A stretch of 64,000 nt of DNA, taken from the NCBI GenBank assembly GCA_019614645.1, contig JABWDB010000004.1, forward strand, positions 13,702,001-13,766,000, given 5' to 3'. Of this stretch, positions 10,417 through 22,275 are shown in pieces (position 1 is the first letter of the stretch; the number at the start of each line of letters is the position of its first letter). The position numbers and the translations under genes are program-made. This DNA is from Stratiolaelaps scimitus (taxonomy: Eukaryota > Arthropoda > Arachnida > Mesostigmata > Laelapidae). Under the pieces are notes generated by a model, which had not been told where the DNA came from, did no database searches, and worked only from the letters and a program-made list of their open reading frames with translations.

Positions 10417-13400
10417 GTAAGTATGGCGTAGCGGCACCTCTGATACCCTCTGTCTAGTGAATGTGTGCGCGTGCTGTATCTTATAATATTATCAGGATAA
10501 TAGTCGAATAATAATAATAACAATAATCAATCCGATTCTTATTATGATCATCAAAGAAATTGTCGAATTTGAACAAGCAATAGTTGTAATGATCTAATTT
10601 ATAGGTGGAACGGTGAAATATAGCATCAGAAGAATGAATGCCTCAATTGTATTGTAGGACTACCCACTTAAAACCATAGGGGAAAACGTGTTGGATCGAA
10701 GAGTCCTATTATAGAATAGCGCGAGTGAGGTGACATTTCACTCACTGCAATGAAGTGGTGGAACATCTGCTTCAATCTCGGCTGTCTATATAAATCATCA
10801 TTGTGGACTTCAGTTCGGTCGAATGTGATGCCACGCGAACTTTGCATGCTGCACCGAACGGCGACTTACGGATAAATTATACCTACCTAGTTATCAAGAT
10901 ATGACGAAATCAGGCGACAAGCATATAGCCAAGACTAGATGAGATTGATCGTTGACAGCTGCTCTTGTAGTGACAAGACGGCTATTTCGGGTACGCTCAT
11001 ATTTCCTTCTAGTTTTCATATCCGACAGCAGTAGCAGCAGCAGCAGCAGCGGGAATCGGACTACAATCCCTTCCGATACCTGCGAACGAATGTTGCCAGT
11101 GGGTTAGATGACACCGACACAATAAATACGATTAATGCCCATTATCTCCCTCCCACACGACGACGAAAATGAGGTGCTCTCGTATCAGCACCAACAGTAG
11201 ATCAGAGCGAACGACGAGAACACTGGTGTTCATCTATGATAAGGGCCGATACTGCCTATCCTATCCACGCATTACGGTTATCGTGGCGTTGAAAGGACAA
11301 GAAATAATCACATCTCCGCATCGTCGGGCTTTACACGACACGTTCAGCTGGCGCAAAACACAAGCTCTCACCTATCAAGATGTCATTTTTTTCGAATAAG
11401 CGCCGAACACGAATGGTGGACACGCCGAAGCAGCCCGGAGCCAATTATCAGCATCGCTCGTGTCATCGTTGGTGTTCGTCTACACTTGTCGTCCAGCCCG
11501 TCGCTTTCGTCCGTCGACTGCGGCCCATTTGCCAGAATCGAGAAATGAGAGTGATCCGCGCCGGTTCGATCTTACGGCAGCAGAAGTAGTCGCAACAACA
11601 GCAGCAGCAGCAATAACTGCACCACCACCAACAACAACAATAGCAGCAACAACAACAACAAGCTTCGGCGCGTTTCCACTGAGCGAAGCTGGCCACTACG
11701 AGTGTGTCTCATTACACTGACCGTGGTTGCCACGCAGTCCATCCGTCCGTGGTCCCGACCGATTCATCGTTCATTGGTGCTATGTCTGCCGGTAGCGAAC
11801 AAACGAGTTGACGAACCTACAAACGAAAGCAACGAACGAATTAGACAACGTAGACAAGCGTGCTGGTAGCTTGCGATCAAGCCGTTCTGCAGCATCGGCG
11901 TCGAGTCTTGCGTGTCACCGTGTCAATTTGTGTGTGTGTGTGTGGGTGTCTTTGCTGGCCATACTTACGATTCAGTGTTCCTGCTTGTGTTCGGATATTT
12001 GTGTACGTATTTACTGTCAATCAGTACAAGTTGCAAGCGGTGATCCGCCCCTTTCGGTGCAGGGGCGTCGTTCACCGGCATTCACATGTCGAAGTAACTC
12101 TCTGAAGCTGGAAAACGCTGGCTATCTTTGCCGGTGTATCTATCGGTGTATCTATTGGTTTCTGATGACCCCCAATAGGGGAAGCTTAAAAGGGATAGAG
12201 AGACGGAGGGAGAGAGATCGCTGAGCACGCTGCCCCATTGCTAGCGTTATTTGACTCTCGAATTTAATGCTTGTATCACCAGCTATGGACGACAACTGCG
12301 AGGCGCTGCGAATCGTTCGCGATCTCTCTCTCGCCGGAGAGTAAATCATTGATAGTAGTGAGTAGCTTACTGTGTCCGCCTATCTGTGCAACGAAGGAAC
12401 TAGACAATATGACGTAAGGGAGATACGCAATGACAACGCGTTCACAGTTCAGAATTCACTCATACGCTAGAGATATCAGATATCGCCAACAGGAGAGAAT
12501 CCCAACAAGCAAGATCGTGGACATAATGTCTGTCTGTGTCTCGAACGTATGATTCGCATTGGTGACAACGATCAATATGCTTCTCGTCGTTCGCTTGCTT
12601 CCGTGGTCAGCTGCTCGTGGACCGGACACGTGAACTCTCTAGTGCTACTTGCAGCGTCAAGGCAAGCGTCGACAGACGAAATCACGGGCTAGTTCGAATA
12701 CGTATGGTTCGAATACACAGTCTAGTCCGAATGTTTCTGGCTCCTTCGGATGCGTTCGGCTGCAGCACACTTGCGTCGTTCGAGTCTCCGCGCCACCTCC
12801 TTTCTCAACACTTACCATCATCCTCGGACGTCGTAACATCATGGACATCTTTCGATTCGTACTGGCCGTAATATATGTGTATATCATGCATACATGCGTT
12901 ATCGATGTTTTCCATGTCAGATCTATGTCCATATCGACCTGACAGCATAGCGTTCGTCCAAGCCGGTTTCACCTCGTATCGTGTGGCCATAATCGCCAAC
13001 CATTCCGGCTCTGCTCACCGATTCGCATCCGACAACGCAACGATGTTCTACATCTATGGGTCAGGCAGTAGGCAGTTGTCGCCAACAACCACTGCCGCCG
13101 CCGCCGCCGCCCCTGAATTCAATGACCCATAAATGCAGGATCTCTGCACGCCAAGGCGATGCTATCGCATTGGAACAGTACCGAATATCAATCAGATCGA
13201 TCGATCAATCGATTCCTTCAAACACATCCCCAGAGCCTCTACGATGTTGTACAGGCAATGATGTGCCCGCTTACCGCGATGAGTCCAACACTAGCTCTCC
13301 AACATTAGCTCTCCACTGCGGCCGCGCTACCCCCCAGAGCCAATCGCGAGCGCCGTTGGCCGCTTTCCCCGCCGTCGGGCCCTTTACGACTCTCGTTTTG

Positions 13401-13732
13401 TAGCAACTGTGGCCACCTCCCGACAGAGAAACAACCATCGAAATCGTTGCTGTCACCGTCGACATTTCAGCCACGGGCAGCGAGACGGGTCGTCGCTCCG
13501 TGCGCCGGTGGCTGGGGTGGACATCGGCCTCGTCCTATTCTGTCCTGTCGACGTCGGTGCCACCGGTGGCGATTAACACACGATGGCCAATTGCTCACGA
13601 GTCCGAACCAGCAACAGTAGCACACACTGTGGCCACGTTGGCGATATCCTGTACACGCACACATACACCGACACAGAAATCGTATCAGTACCTACGAATA
13701 TCATCGCTGGCTTTGCTGTCGTGTGATCCCCC

Positions 13733-13733
13733 C

Positions 13734-13788
<55 letters not shown>
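13733..13788. repeat. (CT)n microsatellite
   Basis: Nearly pure CT dinucleotides over about 56 bases with a few interruptions. It lies in the large intron and could act as a polypyrimidine element, but no acceptor AG with an open exon follows. Confidence 0.9.
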
Positions 13789-14450
13789 AGCATGTGCTGG
13801 AGTAGTTATTGCATCTGTTACACAGCGTGTTTTATATAGTTCGTCATCCGTCCACCGTCCGTTGGCTACATTCGGTTGTTATTGTTGTCGCTGATAGGAT
13901 AGCTTGTCTTGTCGCCATTATCGCTGTCGCCACCACCCAACGATACTGTTGGTGTCGTTGTTGTTGTTGTCGTCGTTCGGTAATCGCTGCCATCGTTGCT
14001 GTTGCTACTGTCGACGACGGCTGTTGTGTTCTCGTCGTCATCGCTGTTGTTGTTGTTGTTGTTGTTGTGGTGGAGTGACGGCCATTGGGTGTCCTTGTTC
14101 TACTGTAGCATCATCATCACCCCCTACCTCCCCCTTGGGCAGTCAGTATCTATCCGTTGTTGTTGTTGTTGGCCTACGGCTGCGATGCTCTTCATATTAT
14201 TCTCATGGCGGTGCTTGATGTTACAGTGGCAACGGCTGCTGCTGCTGCTGTCGAGGTTCGTTGCCGCACTGATCGTCAGCCAGTGGTGTGCCATTGGAAG
14301 ATACTGCAGTTGTTGCTGTGAACCTGTTCCTACATTATAGTATTGCTGACGCTGCTGCGGCTGAGGCGTATTGTCTTGGAGGGTCATGCTCTTCATTTCT
14401 CGCAACAGCGAACTGCTCAACTACTCACACACTGTTACTATTGCTTTTGC

Positions 14451-14451
<1 letters not shown>

Positions 14452-14484
<33 letters not shown>
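14452..14484. repeat. CTG/GTT trinucleotide repeat
   Basis: About eleven triplets, mostly CTG. It is part of a kilobase (13930-14900) where GTT, CTG and CAG runs recur on the same strand. Confidence 0.85.
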
Positions 14485-17400
14485 CGGGCTCGGACTTCTG
14501 CTTTTCGTTGTCGTTCGTTACTATTTCTGGCGTCCCTTCTTCTTGTTCGTTGTTCGTCTGTTATCGTTACCGGCAGCAGCAGTAACAATAACAGGAGCAA
14601 CAGCAGCAGCAGCATGGATCCAGATGAATCTCGACGTTGTCATTGTTATTGTTGTTGTCGTCGTCACTGATATGTCGACGCCGTCTCGGGCTGCGGTTCT
14701 TGCCGTGGCCTATACGTTACTGCACCTGCGGCGGCAGAAATGCCGACGGCAGCGGCAAAAGTTCCCTTTGTCTTCGCCGCAGGCCCGACCCGATGAGTGG
14801 CGCCCATTCGACGCACCGCAAGCAACGCCACCGCAACCACACTCGTATGTTATCCATGACGGCGGGCAATCCGCAGCAGCAGCAGCAGCAGTGACGGGAC
14901 TGCAGCTGCCCAGCTCGTACATGGACATACACATTATACATGTACATACACATACGCACAGAGTCACACAGCTTGCTTGCTGCTCATCTGCTGGCGTTTT
15001 TTTCGCGCCCCTCGGGGTTGGCCGCCGCCCCTGCCTCCGTTCGGGGTCTGACTCCGGTGGCGGATCTTGGACCTCGTGCTTCATAAGCTGGCGAGTAAGC
15101 TGACGGGCTATGAACAGAAGTGTGAGCCGTATCGCTTAACAATAACAGCAGCGACAAGAAAACTAACGAAGAGAGATCTGCGAACCCATGCGTGTGACAA
15201 CGACCCTAGATAACGGTGGCAGCAACGCAGAAGAGATATCGCGGTGCACCCAGCGACCACCCGCTCCGAAGAAAACGACTACAGCAGTGGCCAGCACCAA
15301 CAGTCGATCCGATGAGCGGCGTACTGGTGCCGTGTTCCGCTGTGACACCGCTCTGATATAAATGTCCTTATTATGGAAAGTGAGTGAATGAGAACCGCTT
15401 CGTCCTTAGAAGACAAGGCTGATCTGTTATGTGTGCTTTTTAGCTGAACTCCGCTTACGGCTGACGCTTTGGGTGGTTTTCAGCTGTGCGGTGTGTGTGT
15501 GTGTTTCAGAAAATTGCATTGAAATATATCTTGAGTTTCATTGATTTCCGCCTATTGCCTAGCAATAACTCTAAGGAGTAATGAGGCTTGGAATAACAGA
15601 TCCAAGATGCTCCACAGACATGACATATGACTGTTCTGATTTTGGGTAACATGTACGCAATCGCCGTTGGACCATAATGAGGATACGTACAAACTTTATC
15701 CAGAGGAACACACAGGCTTGCCTTGCAAATTGAATAAAAATCCAAAGCAGTATTCGAAGACTACGAACAACCAACGGCCACTATATCGGTCAGAATACAA
15801 CGATTGCCCAACTCAGCGTAGCATTGAAGCGTTCACTTGTGGCGTGGACCAGCCAGTAATCGCTCCCCCTCTTCAAAACCTATGCGAAAATTCGAACTCT
15901 GCCTTACCCGAAATTGCAGTTCTTCATCGAGGTGAAACCGGTCACACCCGTCGGCCATAACAGCACAGCCACAACCGACGAGAGGTGCAATCGTCGAGAT
16001 GAGTTTTTTATGCCTAACGTATCTGAAGTCATTGGAGAAGGCTCGCATATGTCACAGAACAGCTATTTCTCAACGGCTGTCGCGTGTGCTCATGGAATGG
16101 CGTGATAATTATCTGTGATTATTACCAATATTCTATTGCCGATTGTTTCCACCGAGTCACCTGCTAGAGTTAATAACTGCGAGATGATAACGCATACCTA
16201 CAGAGTGTGGGCGTTCGAACCTGCTTCTACGACGATAAGTAGACATGTTTCCATTCTGAATCTCGCAATTGTGGCCCATCAGGCTTACGTGTTGTAGGTT
16301 TGTGAGGCATACCGCTTTGGCCGTTAACTGGCGGCGAGAACATTAGGTGCGGCCATGAACCATACGATTGAACTTTGGATGGGGGAGGTGGGGTTGACTA
16401 GAACGAACGAATTAAATCGATAGACACTTTCCTAGCAGCTGGCCTATATTAGTTTATATGGCAGTAGGCAATGTTGTTGATGTACTTTTACTACTAAACA
16501 GATCCCCGGCGGTAGCGTGGTATATCTCGCACTCGGCCGTACAAACTCATGGCTTATCTCAAAAAATAAAATACCCGTGACTCTGCGGTACAGGTTAACT
16601 CAGCCGAGTCGCGAAATCCAAGGAGTACAGGCGAATGCAATCATTGCAAAACAGTCCAATGTGTCACAAAGTCGAGCTTTTGAGAGCGAGGTTCAGGGTC
16701 GAAGCACACCCAAACATACACGTTGATTCGCATTATCTCGGCTCTTCTCGCGCTTACCGTAGCTAAGTAAGTCGGTCTGAGACTTAGCCTGCTAAACGCA
16801 GCGGAGACGGCCGGGACAAGATACATCTCAATCGTCTCCCGGGGCAAACAAGCAGAAACGTCCTTATTGTGGTCCGATACACCGAGTTTCGCATACATTT
16901 TAGCGCAACAAGAAGTGAACCATAAACCCGTGAGAGGGCAGCGATATATTTACAATGGCTGACGCAACCCTGCTCGATGTGCGGCTCAAAGTACGCGGAA
17001 AGACGTTTTACTTCGAAGCACTAATTACTTCCTCCTCTTCGACCTCCTAACCCCCCCAACATCTCCCTCATTGGCATACATCTGTAGGCGGTTCACTATC
17101 GCTGCCGCTGTGACCATGTCCTAGGCGTGGGTGGTTTTGTACGTGTGACTGTGGTCTTGTAACGGAGGAGTTATTTTTGAAACTAAGCCTATCAATCCTC
17201 CCCGCCCCACTGAAATATCCACCCGTCCGGTCATTGCAAGTGATGCCAGCCCGGACACTGCAAGCAGGACCAAAGTCCGTGGTCCCCCTCTCCCGGTCGC
17301 CATTTGACTGGGCCAACCAATCGCTTGCGTTTATTTCATTCGGCGTAATGCCGCTGCTGTTTTTCTTTGTTAATCGCTACCTGTGAGAGCGCGCACGTCC

Positions 17401-17867
17401 GCTTCAAGCGCGAGAGTCTGACGGTGTCCTCCCCAATTGCCATTCGAGTTCTACTTGGAGAGACTGCGCGAGGCACCGCATTGACTTTACACACCTTCGC
17501 CTCTGTCACCACAACGCATCGAAGATGATCCTGACCGCGCGGCGTTTCGATGTACGGCCGACGTTGCTGTGTAGTGGGAGTTGTGGCTTGTCCCCACAGT
17601 GAAATTGTTCTTGTCAAACATGATCGTTTGCGCTCTCGTTAGACAAACCCGTTACAAGTTCCTCGAATGTAGTCTACATCGATTTTTTTATCGCTGTCGA
17701 CAGCGAAAAGTGCAGCTAATGAGCGTCTTTTGGAGCGGAATTAGCTATTTGTCTTCTATGTTTAGCAACGTCGTCTTGTGCTTGGTTTACTCCAATGATG
17801 ATATCTGGCTAGTCCACGTGTTCCACGCTAACGATTTCAATGAAATCGCATCGCTTGTTTATTGCAG

Positions 17868-18110
17868 TTATCCCCATCGAGCAGCCTAGAGGGAGCCGGC
17901 TGCAGCGGGCAGCTAGTTTTCCCGCGATCACTTCTCAAGAAGTCCTGTTCAACTGGTGATTGTCCCTCGACCGACGTTCGAGGTCCACGTAGCCCGAAGC
18001 GCGTGTCATTCGCTGAGGACCGGGGCGACCTTCCAATGCTTCTCCGCTACAATCCCGACGTTTCATGCATGGATATCTTACGACCGCTGGAGGAGCAGTT
18101 CTCTTCGAAG
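17868..18110 (+). CDS. Second coding exon, PP1 docking motif KRVSF
   Basis: The acceptor TTTATTGCAG and donor AAG|GTAACA bound 81 codons in phase 0 at both ends, matching the acidic exon upstream. Residues 47-53 of this exon read SPKRVSF, followed by AEDRGDLP. This is the RVxF motif that docks regulators onto protein phosphatase 1, in the KKRVSFAD-x-G form typical of glycogen-targeting PPP1R3 subunits. The Ser inside the motif could be phosphorylated to block docking, as known for other RVxF proteins. The following NPDVSCMDILRPLEEQF stretch is also reminiscent of PPP1R3 proteins. Against PPP1R3, no CBM21 carbohydrate-binding domain is visible in the next exon. I therefore call it a probable PP1 regulatory protein, family unresolved. 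Confidence 0.75.
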
Positions 18111-18152
18111 GTAACAAGGACATGACCCCCATATCGATAGATAAATAGATAC

Positions 18153-18194
<42 letters not shown>

Positions 18195-20813
18195 AACAGA
18201 GATGTGTCTAATGAATACTGCTTTAGATACCTTATGTACAAATTGGTCGAAATTGTTTTTGGTCATGGTGCGTTGATTTCTTTATCACCGTTTAATTGAT
18301 TTTTCATATAATGAGCTTAGCTAACTGTCGTTCACATCCAGTGAACATTTTGTTCAACTATTTGTTCAAGACATAGTCGCTATAATGATCGTTTCATCCA
18401 TATGAGTGTATAAACCAAATCAAACCTGCCAGAAGATGTATCTATAATATGTTAGGTCGTTCACGTTTAATCTGACGAACCAACCAGTACTAGTCATGAT
18501 TCGCTGTCCATATACATATATCAACTGTGCCCCCGATGTTATAAAGATGTTTCAATACACAGCAGGTCCTGCAGCACAAACAGCTGTATCCCTGCCGTGT
18601 ACATCTGTCCGAAGTTTTGTTGTTGCTGGCCGATTTATTCACGCACCTTTCGAATAATAGCAAAAATAATGGTGATTTTATATTTATGATCCTAATGGAT
18701 GATACGGACACAACAACAACAACAACCTCTTGTTATCGAACCTATCAATAACAACAATCCTCTAAGTAATCATGCTCACCGGCAGCTAATCGAATATTAG
18801 TACAAGCATCAGCGTTATTATTATTATTATTATTATTGTGATTCTCATTATTAATGATCATTATGATATGACGCTTATGGCGGTGATGGCAACACTCATT
18901 ACTCTGTGTGGTCGTGCGAGTTGGTCTTGTAGTCGATATTGTTTTTATTGAAAGTTTGTGTTTCTGTTTTTCTCTCCTGTTTTTAGTGTTATTATTCTTA
19001 TTACTATTCCTCGTATGAGAGCCACGATGGCGCTATTCAATTTAGCCGGAAAGCAGCTAATATGTAGCAGAATAATAAGGCCAATGCAAGAGTCATGAAC
19101 AGCAGCCGTTGTCTATTACAGTAACAGCAAACAAAACTCGGTCATGGCCAGACAGCAGACGTCATCATTCCATTCATCAGCGTCATTACGTTTTTCTTTT
19201 TCGAATTTTACCGATTTCACCGAAATGCGTCTTGCGGCATCCCGGCATCTCCGCGAGCGATGCCCGATCGCTTGATTAGCTGCCGGCCATTGTGACAGTA
19301 ATGGCCGCGATACCAATACGCCTGTATTACGGCTGTACATGCTACCCCGTTTGTCTATCTATCTGTATGTTTATATATATCGCACGGTTGGACTCGCCAT
19401 CGATTTGAATAATAATAATAATCAGCGACTAACACTGCTAGCAGTGCTATAATAATCCTCTTGACTCGGACGGGAGAAGCATATTCATGTCTTGGCGCGT
19501 GGGTCCCCCGATCGTCCCGCCCGCCAGCTCCATTGTCACCTTCATCATAGCTTCTGTTCGACGCCTCTGTCGTCGCCCCTGTACAAAACGCCGCCGGTAT
19601 GATCTGCCTGTCACTGGGGCATCGAATCCATTGGACGCGGATACACTGGACTGGCGCGTATCAGCGGTATTCGTTGGCCGAATGCCAATCGGTTTTCCAT
19701 CTGTTTCGTGCTTTCAATTTGCTTCTTGTTCCGTTGTTCTCGCGCTTGTATCTCCCGTTTGTCGTCGTTGTCACCGCTGCCGGTTGGCGTTGCCCATTAG
19801 TGCTGCTGCTCTCAACGTATTCGATCGTCAACAGCAACAAAGAGAATAATGACAATATGGGTGGAATCGTGATGGATTAGGCAAGGTGTCGGCGGAGAGC
19901 AGCGTCATTTCGTTAGCGATTGCGTCCAAGCCGTCGATTGGATTCGTGTGCGAACATGATCGCCGGTGTGAACGCTGAGCTGATGTGATCGTCGAAGTCG
20001 GCCTCGTGCCGAATTCATTCAGCCGCTCGAAGTGTGTGCCTCGCGAAACCAAGTGGGGGAGTGACGGTGTCGTTGCGTAGGGTGCTGGGGCTGATTAGGG
20101 GAAGATCACATTTTGAACTACCAAATCAGCTGGCCCCCTCCCTCCTCTTCTTCTAAGAACACTTCGGGCGAGTTGTCTTGCCGAGGCGGTGCCTTCAAAT
20201 GACGAGCGTGATGTTTTGACCACGTAGAGAGTATGCTGCATCAGCGGTAGACACAATTCCGACTTCTGGCGCCTGCAGACAAACGCCGGTTGCTGTTGGT
20301 TGTCTTGGCCCGCAACCGGTACCGGAGCAGCCGCTGATGCTGCCCAGAGGTGTGCAACAATACATACAAATCGCCTAATAAATAGAAGCGCGATGCGCTT
20401 GTCTCTTATGTCATTCGCTCACAGATTTGTGTGAGTTTCCAGATATGAATACGGTTGTTCGCTATCGGGCGCCGTCGCGACAAATGCGCGCGCCCCATGA
20501 TCGATCAAAAATGCTCGTCGAACGCGAGACATAACGTAGCGCACAGCATAGTCTACTTCGTTATCTTATGTTAGGTAGGCTGCAGTGAAACTGGTGAACT
20601 CTTGAATTAGACGGTTTCCGCCGTTACGGAAAGAAAGAGAGAAGAAATGAAACGAAGCAGTTTTTTTTTCTTTTGTGAATGACAATCATTGTATTATGAT
20701 ACCGAACTGAAATCGACTATAGGTCAACAGCGATTCTGTCTCAGATGGCGTTTATAATTCGATCAAAAATCGACGCCACTAATTCTGATTTAATATGATA
20801 TTGAACATTGCAG
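18111..20813 (+). other. Probable intron with a (TA)n tract
   Basis: It runs from GTAACA at 18111 to the acceptor TTGAACATTGCAG ending at 20813. It contains (TA)n at 18159-18192 and ATT triplets near 18815-18840. I see no other exon in it with confidence, although a small missed exon is possible. Confidence 0.4.
18159..18192. repeat. (TA)n microsatellite
   Basis: About 34 bases of uninterrupted alternating A and T, one of more than fifteen such arrays spread through the window. Confidence 0.9.
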
Positions 20814-20900
20814 AAAAAGCGAAGCTCAATGATTCGTCGGTCCGTGCGACGTTCGCAGGATAAGGCCGAGGAAATGGCCCACGACCAGACGCAGTTCTAG
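20814..20900 (+). CDS. Likely last exon of the acidic PP1-binding gene
   Basis: The exon begins after acceptor ACATTGCAG and in phase 0 codes 28 residues to TAG at 20898-20900. Phase 0 is exactly what the upstream exon supplies. The residues are strongly basic and then acidic (KKRSSMIRRSVRRSQDKAEE, ending QTQF). Joined with the two earlier exons the protein would be 210 residues: an acidic N-terminal third, a KRVSF motif near residue 150 and a basic tail. A poly(A) signal at 22251 fits a 3' end here. Other frames from the same acceptor also end soon, so the reading frame rests on phase matching alone, and a skipped exon could change it. Confidence 0.45.
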   Translation, partial: KKRSSMIRRSVRRSQDKAEEMAHDQTQF

Positions 20901-22275
20901 GACAGGACAGGGTTCTGCTGTAATGGCAAGCCACCTTTGCAGAACAAGCCGAAAGCAAGGAAGCACTATAGGAGAGTCGGCGACACGAGGCATCTTGCCT
21001 CAGCGTGGAATTAGAAACTGCGGGAGCGGTTGACGCCGCACTGTAACGACTACTGCTATCTAGGTAGCAGCACATTGCGATGAAGGGACTCAGCGAACTC
21101 AAATTGCTAATTTGCCCGATTGGTAAAGCCTTGCATCGATTGCACCGTTTGTCTCACCTGTTGTGAACGTGCCCGCAGATATCAGGTCGACTGTATCTAC
21201 GGCAACAGAAACCTTTTCCAGCAGGAGCAGTCCGGGATGAAAACGCAACGGACACTGTCGAATAATCACGAGGGACTGCAATTCCCTATCTAACAAGGAC
21301 AACAGCACGGAGACCTAAATCATATTTATTGTACTACATTATTGATATCAAGAGAGGCGATTGGTCATCACGCCTGCCTCGCACATCAAACGTCTGTGCT
21401 TAGGAAACAAAATGGAAATGGAGAGAAAAACATGAGAGTGGCGCCCGTTTCTACGTGAACATAACAAAACTGAAATGAAATGTCGCTGCCCACAATCGAC
21501 ATATGAAGGCAGATTCTGCCAATGTTTATATAGACATACACAGTACATACAAATCGAATGCAACCATGAACAGGCTAAATAATAGAGAAAAGGTGCACGA
21601 ACGATGTTCGACGTGTTGGCTGGCGGCTGGCGGAGAAGTGGAACCAGAGAGCGTTTCGCGCTCACCTTTGGCTCCGTTGTCTCGTAGATTCTCCACGAGT
21701 CGTTCATCCGTCCGGCGTTCGTGTTGTTGTTGAAAACTGTGACTACACAGAGGAATCTCAGAGAATCATCGGATACTGATCTGAACAAAATTTTCAGACA
21801 AGCTCGATTTGTTGACATGCCCGAGATGGCGAAAGAAACAGCAGAGACTAGAATGGAACCGCGTGCATTGGACGATTGAGTGATCAGTGTAGCGCATGCT
21901 ACATTGATTACATTATTATTACATGCAGGCCAATGTAAGCTCGAGTTACACTTTGTATCTTCCTATTTGCATTGGTTTGTACCGCTGACGAGCTACTCGT
22001 GAGACTCTCACGACGGGAGCAGTCACCAAAATTGGGCGAACTATCGGAGTTGGTCCGCCGAAAATAAGGAATCAGGAAGGGTTCCGCTTGTTCTTTAAAG
22101 GGAGGACTACATTTATTTGCCAAGTGTCATTTAGCTCTCGAAGTCAGCGCTAATCGACATCACATGAAGATATAAAAACCAAAGATCGGCCGGGAATGGC
22201 CCCTAAGTGTACATACGTGAACATGTAATGTAAATTGTACTTCTCATGTAAATAAATATACGAATTTGTATTTAA
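20901..22275 (+). other. Probable 3' untranslated region
   Basis: There is no coding-like frame between the TAG at 20898 and the AATAAA at 22251. Its length of about 1.35 kb is ordinary for an animal gene. UGUA elements, which bind cleavage factor or Pumilio proteins, occur shortly before the poly(A) signal (TGTAATGTAAATTGTAC near 22224-22240). Confidence 0.4.
22251..22256 (+). terminator. AATAAA poly(A) signal
   Basis: A canonical hexamer with upstream TGTA elements at 22224-22240 and a GT-rich stretch (TTTGTATTT, 22265-22273) just downstream. This is the expected layout of an animal cleavage site, and it is placed sensibly for the gene ending at 20900. Confidence 0.5.

Larger units (their letters stand above)
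10417..17867 (+). other. Large intron of the acidic PP1-binding gene
   Basis: It is bounded by GTAAGT at 10417 and the acceptor TTTATTGCAG ending at 17867. It carries a long (CT)n tract (13733-13788), dense GTT/CTG/CAG trinucleotides at 13930-14900, and CAA/CAG runs at 11595-11665. The 271-codon frame at 14288-15103 is repeat-driven and looks non-coding. I see no nested gene. Confidence 0.5.

Noticed and set aside
10095..10437. Minus-strand poly-Ser frame and an alternative minus frame of 105 codons opposite the acidic exon
   Set aside because: They are shadows of the GAC/GAG codons of the plus-strand exon, which has a proper ATG, donor and phase-matched partner.
11463..11696. Cysteine-rich minus-strand frame
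   Set aside because: The Cys and Tyr string comes from the reverse complement of CAA/CAG repeats, not from a real Cys-rich protein.
14288..15103. A 271-codon plus-strand frame, the longest in the window
   Set aside because: It is built from GTT/CTG/CAG triplet runs giving Leu, Val, Ala and Cys strings, overlaps other long frames on both strands, and has no splice or start context.
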